From contig CAZOKH010000105.1 in the NCBI GenBank assembly GCA_964580315.1, forward strand, positions 1 to 10,217: 10,217 nucleotides of DNA, in the 5' to 3' direction. The translations under genes and the position numbers were made by a program. The DNA is from CAZOKH01 sp964580315 (GTDB taxonomy: Bacteria > Chloroflexota > Anaerolineae > Anaerolineales > Anaerolineaceae). The notes under the pieces were generated by a model. It made no database searches and was not told the origin of the DNA. It saw only the letters and a list, made by a program, of their open reading frames with translations. This document shows, piece after piece, positions 1-5,361 of the stretch. Position 1 is the first letter of the stretch. Every line of letters starts with the position of its first letter.

Positions 1-71
1 TCTGCCGTGTCCCCATTTATCATTTTATACCTTTGGGTTGATCATACTAATGACAATATGCTAATGTTGTT

Positions 72-86
72 GTTAAGTTGCTTAAC
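72..86 (-). other. Small hairpin overlapping the aminotransferase stop codon
   Basis: GTTAAG and CTTAAC form a perfect 6-bp stem around a 3-nt loop, and the stem includes the TAA stop of the leftward aminotransferase gene. The stem is AT-rich and no T tract follows it on the minus strand, so it is at best a weak 3'-end structure. No recognisable terminator was seen between it and the left edge of the window. Confidence 0.25.
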
Positions 87-1530
87 CCGAAATATTGCTA
101 AAGACCAGCTCGAAGCGCGCCAGGGCGTCGTCGATCACCTCATCGGTATCCGCCATGGAGGTGTACATGCGGCTGCCGGCCAGGGTGATCAGCCCGTTTG
201 CCATATAAGCAGCGCCCATGGCTTCCATCATGTGCTTGCGCGGTTTTAACTCTTTGGCCAGGCGCAAGGGGTTGCGCAGGTCGAGCAGCATCACGCCGGA
301 GGTTTCCAGGTGCACGATGGAACCCTGGTTGAAGACCACAAAAGGCAGGCTGTATTTATCCAAGATGGCTTGCAGTCCGCGAGTCAGGCGGTCGCCGGCC
401 TGCCCGGCAATCACCGGGGCGTTGGTGCGTTCCATTTCAGACAGGGCGTAATAACCCGCCACGCAGGAGAGCGGATTGGCTGACAGCGTGCCGCCCACAT
501 AAGCACGCTCGCCGGTGCCGCCGATGCCGGCGGCAAAGGTGCTGATCACTTCGCGGCGGCCGCCCACTCCACCGGCCATGGGATAACCGCCGGTGATGCA
601 CTTGCCGAACACGGTCAGGTCGGGTTTGACGTTGAAGTAACCCTGCGCGCTGCCCAGCCCCAGGCGAAAGCCGGTAACCACTTCATCGAAGATCAACAGC
701 GCGCCGAATTCGTCGCACAACTCGCGCACCTTCTGGTTGAAGTCGTAAGGCACCGGGCGGGTGCCGCTTTCGGGTCCAATGGGTTCGACGATGACGGCTG
801 CGGTGCCGCCGCGCAGGCGGTTGAACATTAGGTGGCGGCGCAGGGCGCTCAGCGAGTTGGGGAAGAATTCTTCGGTGCAGCTGCTGGCGCCGCGCGGAAT
901 GCCGGCGGCTTCCAGGCGGCCGGTGCCGGGCACATGCAAGCCGTACACCATCTGGTCGCTCCAGCCGTGGTAGGCGCCGCCCACTTTGATGACATATTTC
1001 TTTTTGGTAAAGGCGCGCGCCGCGCGAATGGCAGCCATGACCGACTCGGTGCCGGTGCCGAGCATGCGGAACATTTCAATGTTTGGCATCAGGCGGTTGA
1101 CCAGTTCGGCCAGTTTGAGTTCATATTCGTGGAACAGGCCGGTGATGGGACCGCAGGATTGCAGCATTTCCGTCACCTTCTCGCGTACGGGGGCATAGTT
1201 GCTGCCCAGGATGGTGGGACCGCCGGCTTGCAGGAAGTCAATGTAGCGGTTGCCGTCCACATCGGTCATGTGAGCACCTTCGGCTTTCTCGATGGCGATG
1301 GGGAAGGGGTAATTGAACGCCAGGTTGTGCTGCACACCGCCGGGGATGAACTGCTTGGCGGCGTCGGTAAGCTCTTTGGATTTCTGGCAGCGTTTTTCAA
1401 AATATTCCAGGTAGGTTTGCATCACTTCTGGCTTGACCGGGCGCATGGGCTGGCTGATGAGCGCGTTCAGCCGGCGGTAAACATCATCAACATCGGGATA
1501 AGTGGAGATGGCGTAAGCTTGTGAGGTCAT
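82..1530 (-). CDS. Class III PLP-dependent aminotransferase (glutamate-1-semialdehyde aminomutase-like)
   Basis: This is a 482-residue fold-type I PLP enzyme, cytoplasmic. Visible motifs are the cofactor phosphate-binding segment GTGTES at 158-163, YHGW at 187-190, FDEVVTGFR at 281-289 with Asp282 for the pyridine nitrogen, and the Schiff-base lysine Lys310 in FGKCITGGYP. The GGTLSANPL segment at 347-354 is typical of the family. Residues from about 51 onward resemble glutamate-1-semialdehyde 2,1-aminomutase (SKEL...IPGGV...DVDGNRYIDF). The first ~50 residues are an extension that HemL proteins lack. The gene starts 30 bp after the class II aldolase stop in the same operon, with AGGA about 13 nt before the ATG. 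No tetrapyrrole genes are nearby, so a catabolic transaminase or aminomutase acting with the aldolase is more likely than HemL. The substrate is unknown. The family call is secure; the specific reaction is not. Confidence 0.9.
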   Translation of the reverse strand: MTSQAYAISTYPDVDDVYRRLNALISQPMRPVKPEVMQTYLEYFEKRCQKSKELTDAAKQFIPGGVQHNLAFNYPFPIAIEKAEGAHMTDVDGNRYIDFLQAGGPTILGSNYAPVREKVTEMLQSCGPITGLFHEYELKLAELVNRLMPNIEMFRMLGTGTESVMAAIRAARAFTKKKYVIKVGGAYHGWSDQMVYGLHVPGTGRLEAAGIPRGASSCTEEFFPNSLSALRRHLMFNRLRGGTAAVIVEPIGPESGTRPVPYDFNQKVRELCDEFGALLIFDEVVTGFRLGLGSAQGYFNVKPDLTVFGKCITGGYPMAGGVGGRREVISTFAAGIGGTGERAYVGGTLSANPLSCVAGYYALSEMERTNAPVIAGQAGDRLTRGLQAILDKYSLPFVVFNQGSIVHLETSGVMLLDLRNPLRLAKELKPRKHMMEAMGAAYMANGLITLAGSRMYTSMADTDEVIDDALARFELVFSNISG

Positions 1531-1560
1531 GGCTTGATTTTATTCCTGTGAGAGGGATTT

Positions 1561-2247
1561 TTATTCGCCCGCTTTGGGCAATTGCCAGGCGGCGGCTTTC
1601 TTCTGGTCACTGCGCAGCTTGTTGAAGGCGATCTCACGCACCGCCAGCGGGATTTTTGAAACCTGGCGTTCGCTGCACAGTGCCAGCAGGTAAGCCAGCG
1701 AACATTTTTCCAGAATTTCAACGTTGTGTACGGCGCGTTCCATGTCGTGACCAAACAACAACGCGCCGTGATTTTGCATCATGTAGGCATTATTGTGATT
1801 CTTGACGTGCTTGGCAACCGTGTTTTTTAACATGCCGGTGCCGGAGGGGGCGTAGGGGATGATCTCAACGCTGCGCCCCAGGAAGCGCACCTGCTCATCG
1901 AACAGGGCCGGGATGGGTGCTTTCATCAGCGTCAGTGCGCTGGCATACACCTGGTGGGTGTGCACAATGGCGTTCACATCGGGGCGCACGGCGTAAATGG
2001 CGGCGTGCATGCCCGATTCAACCGAGGGTTTGAGCGTCCCTTCCAGCACATTCAGGTTAAAGTCCAGGATGCAGATGTCGTCAGCGGTCATGGTGAGGTA
2101 ATCGGTGTTGGAAGGGGTGACTGCCAGCAGGTTTTGGCCGGCAATGCGCACGGAGATGTTTCCCCCAGTGGCCATCAGATATCCTTTGTGGGTGAGCAGT
2201 TGGGCGGTGTCGACAATGAGCTGTTTTTGCTGATCGTAATTTCCCAT
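1561..2247 (-). CDS. Class II (zinc) aldolase/adducin family protein
   Basis: This 228-residue protein has the length and layout of L-fuculose-1-phosphate/L-ribulose-5-phosphate-type enzymes. TGGNIS at 27-32 is the phosphate-binding loop, Glu77 sits in KPSVES at the position of the catalytic glutamate, and the metal ligands are His96 and His98 (VHTH) plus His160 (QNHG). Family members cleave, epimerise, dehydrate or decarboxylate phosphorylated or free hydroxy-ketones using a divalent metal. The ATG at 2247 has a strong GGAGG 7 nt upstream. It is the first gene of the operon with the aminotransferase and is controlled by the divergent regulator through the palindromes at 2264-2312. It could be a sugar-phosphate aldolase, a decarboxylase or a dehydratase; the sequence alone does not decide. 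Confidence 0.9.
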   Translation of the reverse strand: MGNYDQQKQLIVDTAQLLTHKGYLMATGGNISVRIAGQNLLAVTPSNTDYLTMTADDICILDFNLNVLEGTLKPSVESGMHAAIYAVRPDVNAIVHTHQVYASALTLMKAPIPALFDEQVRFLGRSVEIIPYAPSGTGMLKNTVAKHVKNHNNAYMMQNHGALLFGHDMERAVHNVEILEKCSLAYLLALCSERQVSKIPLAVREIAFNKLRSDQKKAAAWQLPKAGE

Positions 2248-2263
2248 AGAAACCTCCGGAGTT

Positions 2264-2282
2264 ATCTTGACACTGTCAAGAT
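2264..2282. promoter_or_regulatory. Operator palindrome 1 (perfect 9-1-9)
   Basis: ATCTTGACA-C-TGTCAAGAT is a perfect 19-bp inverted repeat centred at 2273. It ends 16 bp before the aldolase start codon. It contains the TTGACA that serves as -35 of the rightward promoter and covers the predicted start point of the leftward promoter (~2274). Its arms are identical to those of operator 2, 30 bp away. Inferred binding site of the adjacent TetR-family protein. Confidence 0.85.
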
Positions 2283-2295
2283 TGTACAGTTAAAT
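2267..2295 (+). promoter_or_regulatory. Promoter of the TetR-family regulator gene
   Basis: A perfect -35 TTGACA (2267-2272, inside operator 1) is followed after 17 bp by TTAAAT (2290-2295), a 4/6 match. The predicted start is near 2302, inside operator 2. An alternative uses TTGACA 2297-2302 with TACGAT 2320-2325 and would start at the ATG itself (leaderless). This fits the lack of a clear ribosome binding site before 2332. Confidence 0.5.
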
Positions 2296-2309
2296 CTTGA
2301 CAGTGTCAA
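2281..2309 (-). promoter_or_regulatory. Promoter of the aldolase-aminotransferase operon
   Basis: Reading leftward, a perfect -35 TTGACA (2309-2304, inside operator 2) is followed after 17 bp by TACAAT (2286-2281), a 5/6 match to the -10 consensus. The predicted start is near 2274, inside operator 1, giving a ~27-nt leader with a GGAGG ribosome binding site. Repressor on either palindrome would block RNA polymerase. Confidence 0.7.
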
Positions 2310-2312
2310 GAT
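2294..2312. promoter_or_regulatory. Operator palindrome 2 (perfect 9-1-9)
   Basis: ATCTTGACA-G-TGTCAAGAT is a perfect 19-bp inverted repeat centred at 2303, with arms identical to operator 1 and only the central base different. It ends 19 bp before the regulator's ATG, holds the -35 of the leftward promoter and covers the predicted start point of the rightward one. Autoregulation by the TetR-family protein is inferred. Confidence 0.85.
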
Positions 2313-2331
2313 AGTGATTTACGATTGAGAT

Positions 2332-2946
2332 ATGGAAGAAAAGAAATATCATCACGGAGATTTGAAGAACGCCTTGATCCAGGCGGGTGTGGAAGTGCTG
2401 GCGGAGGAAGGCTTGCACGGTCTTAGCTTGCGTAAAGTCGCCAAACAGGCGGGTGTCAGCCATGCGGCGCCCTATGCTCACTTTGCCGACAAACAGGCTC
2501 TCATTGCAGCCATTTCCACCGAGGGGTACAAACGGTTGTACGTGCAAATGGAGGAAGTGCTGCAAGCGCAAGCCGCCGACCCGCACCGCCAGTTGATCGA
2601 AAGCGCCTGGGCGTACGTACAGTTTGCCATGGCGGATGTGGATACTTTCAAGGTCATGTTCTCAGGCGTGCTGGAACACGAAAAAGACTACCCTGAATTT
2701 GTGGAAATTTCACAAAAGACTTTTCAACTGGTGGTACAAACCGTGCACGCCTGCCAGGCGGCCGGGGTGCTGCGCCCGCTGGCGCCGGAGCTGGCGGCGG
2801 TGATGGTGTGGGGACAGGTGCACGGCATCATTTCACTGATGTTGATGGGGCAAATCTCACACACTGTGCTGGAGCAGTATAACCTGCGTGCCATGCTGGT
2901 GATGACGCTCAACCAGTTGACGCTGCGACCATTTGAAGGGGAGTAA
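2332..2946 (+). CDS. TetR/AcrR-family transcriptional regulator, WHG C-terminal type
   Basis: This 204-residue protein has an N-terminal TetR DNA-binding domain at about 8-62. The helix-turn-helix spans LSLRKVAKQAGVSHAAPYAHF (31-51) and is followed by the typical DKQAL helix. The C-terminal ligand-binding/dimerisation domain carries WGQVHG (Trp160, His164, Gly165), which matches the WHG variant of the TetR C-terminal domain. It is divergent from the aldolase-aminotransferase operon, and the shared intergenic region holds two perfect palindromes. It therefore most likely represses that operon and itself until an inducer binds, perhaps the pathway substrate. No clear Shine-Dalgarno precedes the ATG, only GAGAT adjacent to it. 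The ligand cannot be predicted. Confidence 0.92.
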   Translation: MEEKKYHHGDLKNALIQAGVEVLAEEGLHGLSLRKVAKQAGVSHAAPYAHFADKQALIAAISTEGYKRLYVQMEEVLQAQAADPHRQLIESAWAYVQFAMADVDTFKVMFSGVLEHEKDYPEFVEISQKTFQLVVQTVHACQAAGVLRPLAPELAAVMVWGQVHGIISLMLMGQISHTVLEQYNLRAMLVMTLNQLTLRPFEGE

Positions 2947-2965
2947 TTAAAAAACCTCCCTCTAT

Positions 2966-2986
2966 CTCTCCCCTGAAAGGGGAGAG
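2966..2986. repeat. GC-rich hairpin between convergent genes (possible dispersed repeat)
   Basis: CTCTCCCC and GGGGAGAG form a perfect 8-bp stem with the loop TGAAA. It lies 19 bp after the regulator stop and 60 bp beyond the stop of the convergent DJ-1 gene. No T tract follows directly on the plus strand. On the minus strand TTTTTT appears about 9 nt after the stem. It could be a weak bidirectional terminator or one copy of an interspersed hairpin repeat. Copy number cannot be judged from one window. Confidence 0.55.
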
Positions 2987-3046
2987 GATTTGTCTGTTTT
3001 GAATCAGAGACAGGTTTCGGTATTTATTTTCAAACAGGTTAAACGC

Positions 3047-3571
3047 TTACTTCAACGCAGCCATTAACTCGCGGCAGAAGGCGGGGATGTCGGGAACGAC
3101 GCGCCCCCACACCAGGTTGCCGCTGCGGAAGGCGGCCTCATTGCGCCAGGTGGCGCCGGCGTTGACCAGGTCGTCTTTGATGCCTTCGCTGCCGATGGCG
3201 TCGTGGCCTTTGACGATGCCCGCGCTGATGCCCACCAGCCCGGCATGGCAAATCATGCCGATGATTTTCTGATCGCGGTACATTTCCTGCACGATGCGCT
3301 TGACGTGCGCGTCACGGCGAATCTGGTCGGGCGCCCAGCCGCCGGGGATGATCAGCGCGTCAAACTGCGTGGTGTCCACCTGCTCGAAACCGATGTCGGC
3401 TTTGCCCTCAATGCAGGCGCCGTGCTTGCCGGTGTACACCTTGCCGGGTTTCTCACCCGCCACCACCACCTCGGCAAATTCTTCCTGCAGGCGCATCATG
3501 GGCACAAAAAATTCCAGTTCTTCAAAACCGGGGCCGATCAAATAGAGAATTTTCTTTCCTTTTAGAGACAT
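3047..3571 (-). CDS. DJ-1/PfpI family protein (class I glutamine amidotransferase-like)
   Basis: This 174-residue cytoplasmic protein has the usual length of the PfpI/YhbO subfamily. Visible are KKILYLIGPGFEELEF near the N-terminus, with a conserved acidic residue at Glu17/Glu18, and the nucleophile elbow GMICHAG at 105-111 with Cys108-His109. ALIIPGGW (72-79) and the C-terminal SGNLVWGR (150-157) also fit the family. Family members include stress-related deglycase/glyoxalase III-like enzymes and oligomeric peptidase-like proteins; which activity applies here is not visible. The start is supported by AGGAG 6 nt before the ATG. The gene is monocistronic, convergent with the TetR gene and divergent from the toxin-antitoxin cassette. 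Confidence 0.88.
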   Translation of the reverse strand: MSLKGKKILYLIGPGFEELEFFVPMMRLQEEFAEVVVAGEKPGKVYTGKHGACIEGKADIGFEQVDTTQFDALIIPGGWAPDQIRRDAHVKRIVQEMYRDQKIIGMICHAGLVGISAGIVKGHDAIGSEGIKDDLVNAGATWRNEAAFRSGNLVWGRVVPDIPAFCRELMAALK

Positions 3572-3627
3572 GGCTGCTCCTATATTGACTTAATGGTTTT
3601 TGTTAATCGTATCTAAGTAATATTATC

Positions 3628-3678
3628 CACGAAAGTTAGAAAAAAGATTACATCATAAGACACGAAATACACGAAAAA
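3628..3678 (+). repeat. CACGAAA repeat cluster in an AT-rich intergenic region
   Basis: CACGAAA occurs at 3628-3634 and again as two tandem 9-bp units at 3661-3678 (CACGAAATA, CACGAAAAA). They lie in the ~200-bp AT-rich gap between the DJ-1 gene and the antitoxin gene. No coding potential was seen here. The motif may be a fragment of an interspersed element or simply low-complexity sequence. Confidence 0.4.
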
Positions 3679-3702
3679 TTATGAAATGTGCAAAATGGTA
3701 TG

Positions 3703-3755
3703 TTGTTGCTTCGTATTTTTGTTGTACAATGAATAGAGAAAATCGGAAATTCCGA
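3703..3755 (+). promoter_or_regulatory. Promoter and leader palindrome of the AbrB-PIN cassette
   Basis: TTGTTG (3703-3708) and TACAAT (3725-3730) are separated by 16 bp and make a plausible sigma-70-type promoter with a start near 3737. Just downstream, TCGGAA-A-TTCCGA (3743-3755) is a perfect 13-bp palindrome before the AGGAG (3758-3762). A start-proximal palindrome is a suitable autoregulatory operator for an AbrB-type antitoxin. The -35 match is weak and the binding role is inferred. Confidence 0.45.
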
Positions 3756-3772
3756 AAAGGAGAAATGCAGAA

Positions 3773-4069
3773 ATGGCTGCCAATATCATTCAGGTTCGCA
3801 AGAAAGGCGCCTTGACCCTGCCCGTGGACTTGCGCGATAAGTATGGTGTGGGGGAAGGCGATGTTTACACCCTGATCGATCTGGGTGATGGATCATTTTT
3901 ATTGACGCCGCGCGTGTTGCAGGTAAATCGCCTGGGTGATCGTATTGCTGAAAAAATGAGTGGTTATGATGTGAATATGGACACGTTACTGCAAGCGCTG
4001 GATGATGAACGTGAGCAATATTACCGCGATCACTATGAATCAGGCAGCAGCGGGCATGAATCAACCTGA
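3773..4069 (+). CDS. AbrB/MazE-like antitoxin (SpoVT-AbrB domain)
   Basis: This 98-residue protein has an N-terminal swapped-hairpin AbrB DNA-binding domain at about 4-47, visible as IIQVRKKGALTLPVDLRDKYGVGEGDVY followed by DGSFLLTPR. The C-terminal part (about 50-90) is acidic and helical (MDTLLQALDDEREQYY), as expected for a segment that wraps and neutralises a toxin. An AGGAG lies 10 nt upstream of the ATG. It overlaps the PIN toxin gene by 14 bp, the usual antitoxin-first arrangement. The dimer would both inhibit the PIN RNase and repress the operon, probably through the leader palindrome. Base composition is lower in GC than the flanking genes, consistent with horizontal acquisition. Confidence 0.85.
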   Translation: MAANIIQVRKKGALTLPVDLRDKYGVGEGDVYTLIDLGDGSFLLTPRVLQVNRLGDRIAEKMSGYDVNMDTLLQALDDEREQYYRDHYESGSSGHEST

Positions 4070-4502
4070 ATTATTCCTGGACAGCAGCGTTTTATTTTCG
4101 GGAATACTATCTTCCCGGGGTGGAGCCAGGGCGCTTCTTCTGCTGGCAGAAGATGATAAGATTCAACTTGTCGTTTCCGAACAGGTTATCGTTGAAGTGG
4201 AACGCAATATTGCGCGTAAGATTCCCGCTGTACTAAGCGATGCACGCGAAATGATCCGGGCAAGCAAAGTTCATATTGTACGCAATCCAACCCTGGGCCA
4301 GGTGGGTCTACACAAAGATTGGATGAAACATACTGTGGATATTCCCATCCTGGTTGCTGCAATGAATGCACAGGTTGATTTTCTGGTAACGCTCAATACC
4401 AGGCATTTTATGGATGACCCTGAAGTATCCCGACTCAGCGGTTTGCGGATAGGAACGCCGGGAGATGCCATTGCCTGGCTGCGGAAGGAATGGTTAAAAT
4501 AA
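4056..4502 (+). CDS. PIN-domain ribonuclease toxin (VapC-like)
   Basis: This is a single PIN domain of 148 residues. Putative metal-binding acidic residues are Asp9 (ELFLDSSVLF), Glu47 (VIVEVER), Asp95 (TVDIPILVAA) and Asp108 (AQVDFLVTLN). The late motif reads TLNTRHF, with Asn where many PIN domains have Asp in TGDxxF. Family members cleave RNA in a Mg2+-dependent manner and are held inactive by the cognate antitoxin. Start 4056 is chosen because it leaves the usual short lead before the first catalytic strand. Upstream in-frame ATGs at 4002 and 4035 would add non-conserved residues and a longer overlap with the antitoxin. The short overlap suggests coupled translation. Confidence 0.85.
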   Translation: MNQPELFLDSSVLFSGILSSRGGARALLLLAEDDKIQLVVSEQVIVEVERNIARKIPAVLSDAREMIRASKVHIVRNPTLGQVGLHKDWMKHTVDIPILVAAMNAQVDFLVTLNTRHFMDDPEVSRLSGLRIGTPGDAIAWLRKEWLK

Positions 4503-4568
4503 TCCTGAAGAGATCGTCTGATTTCTTGTTGTATATAAGGAAACACTCAAAAATCCAAGGAGCCAACC

Positions 4569-4829
4569 ATGACCCGTCTCATTCCTGCCGCCGAGCGCAT
4601 CAGCCGGGCGCGCGATCTTATTCAACAGGCCAGGCAAATTCCCGTGCCGCCCACCACTGGCTGGAGCGACTTCTCCTATGTGGCGCAGGTGCGAGACGTG
4701 CTGCGCCAGGCGCGCGACCTGATCAAGCTGATTGGCTATTCAGCCGGCGCGTCAGCAGATTTGAAAGGCGAGGCAGCGCAGGTGAACGAGGAAATTGAGC
4801 AGGCCGAACGCGAGATTTTGCACCGCTGA
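4569..4829 (+). CDS. Small hypothetical helical protein (86 aa)
   Basis: I do not recognise this family. The ORF has a strong AGGAG 7 nt before the ATG and the same codon style as its neighbours, so it is very likely translated. The 86-residue product has no signal peptide or membrane segment. It has two charged amphipathic helical stretches (about 4-24 and 37-54) that both contain an RxLI-type pattern (ARDLI at 14-18 and 48-52). They are joined by a Pro-rich turn VPPTTGWSDF, and a Glu-rich helix near 66-86 follows. The ARDLI pair suggests an internal duplication of a helical hairpin. It lies 66 bp after the PIN gene and 58 bp before the HAD gene, which has its own promoter. No function is proposed. 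Confidence 0.7.
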   Translation: MTRLIPAAERISRARDLIQQARQIPVPPTTGWSDFSYVAQVRDVLRQARDLIKLIGYSAGASADLKGEAAQVNEEIEQAEREILHR

Positions 4830-4853
4830 GCAGTGCGCTTTGGGGGGGCAATT

Positions 4854-4881
4854 TTGCCGCTTGCTCACTCTGTATTATAAT
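4854..4881 (+). promoter_or_regulatory. Promoter placed for a leaderless HAD-gene transcript
   Basis: A perfect TATAAT at 4876-4881 is preceded, with a 16-bp spacer, by TTGCCG (4854-4859, 4/6 match to TTGACA). The -10 ends 6 nt before the ATG at 4888, so the expected start point coincides with the start codon. No Shine-Dalgarno is present upstream, which agrees with leaderless initiation. Confidence 0.6.
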
Positions 4882-4887
4882 AACCTC

Positions 4888-5361
4888 ATGATCCCTGTCG
4901 AAATCCCGGGAATGGGGTTGCTGCAACTGGAACACCTGGTTTGCGATGTGAACGGTACTCTGGCGCTGGACGGCCAATTGCTGGACGGCGTGGCGATGGC
5001 GTTTAAGCAACTGGGTGGTCAATTGCAAATTCACCTGGCCACGGCTGACACACACGGCCGGCAGGATGTGATTGACAGGCAACTGGGCTTGCGCGCTGTG
5101 CGCTTGCATCCCGGGGGAAACGAAGCCGAACAAAAAGCAGAGCTGGTGCGCAACCTGGGATCAGATCGCACCGCGGCAATTGGCCAGGGCGCCAATGATT
5201 CCTTGATGTTGAAAGAAGCAGCCCTGGGGATTTGTGTACTTTCCAAAGAAGGGACGGCAACCAGCGCTTTGTTATCAGCCGATCTGCTCACACCTGATAT
5301 TTTGACCGCCCTGGATCTGTTGATAAATCCAAAACGAATCGTTGCCAGTTTAAGAAAATGA
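4888..5361 (+). CDS. HAD-superfamily protein, soluble P-type-ATPase-like
   Basis: This 157-residue cytoplasmic protein matches the compact cores of HAD proteins that resemble the P domain of P-type ATPases. Motif I is VCDVNGTL (Asp20 nucleophile, Asn at +2), motif II is in ATADTHG (51-57), motif III is Lys83 in EQKAEL and motif IV is GQGANDSLML (99-108, Asp104). There is no cap domain and no membrane segment. Because +2 is Asn rather than Asp, a typical HAD phosphatase activity is uncertain. Start 4888 is preferred over an upstream in-frame ATG at 4795, which overlaps the previous gene and adds 31 residues outside the HAD core. The stop overlaps the next gene's ATG (ATGA), so the two are translationally coupled and probably work together. 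Confidence 0.82.
   Translation: MIPVEIPGMGLLQLEHLVCDVNGTLALDGQLLDGVAMAFKQLGGQLQIHLATADTHGRQDVIDRQLGLRAVRLHPGGNEAEQKAELVRNLGSDRTAAIGQGANDSLMLKEAALGICVLSKEGTATSALLSADLLTPDILTALDLLINPKRIVASLRK

Noticed and set aside
832..1524. 230-codon open frame on the plus strand
   Set aside because: It is antisense to the aminotransferase, whose PLP motifs are complete. The product is a compositional shadow rich in His, Gly and Ala with no domain pattern and no ribosome binding site.
1527..1754. 75-codon minus-strand frame overlapping the aldolase gene end
   Set aside because: It is an out-of-frame shadow of the aldolase 3' end with an implausible Trp/Arg/Cys-rich product.
1954..2328. Plus-strand frame running through the aldolase gene and both palindromes
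   Set aside because: It is antisense to a well-supported gene and would run through the divergent promoter region.
3572..3772. tRNA, small RNA or hidden gene in the AT-rich gap
   Set aside because: No cloverleaf, no convincing ORF with a ribosome binding site and no strong hairpin apart from the leader palindrome was seen.
4002..4055. Longer N-terminus for the PIN toxin from ATG 4002 or 4035
   Set aside because: The extra residues are only the alternate reading of the antitoxin C-terminus. Start 4056 gives the normal PIN spacing and a 14-bp overlap.
4847..4858. GGCAA/TTGCC mini-hairpin as terminator of the small 86-aa gene
   Set aside because: The 5-bp stem with a 2-nt loop is too small, has no T tract and overlaps the -35 of the next promoter.
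4795..4887. 31-residue N-terminal extension of the HAD protein
   Set aside because: It overlaps the previous gene, adds no HAD element and lies upstream of the perfect -10 box.
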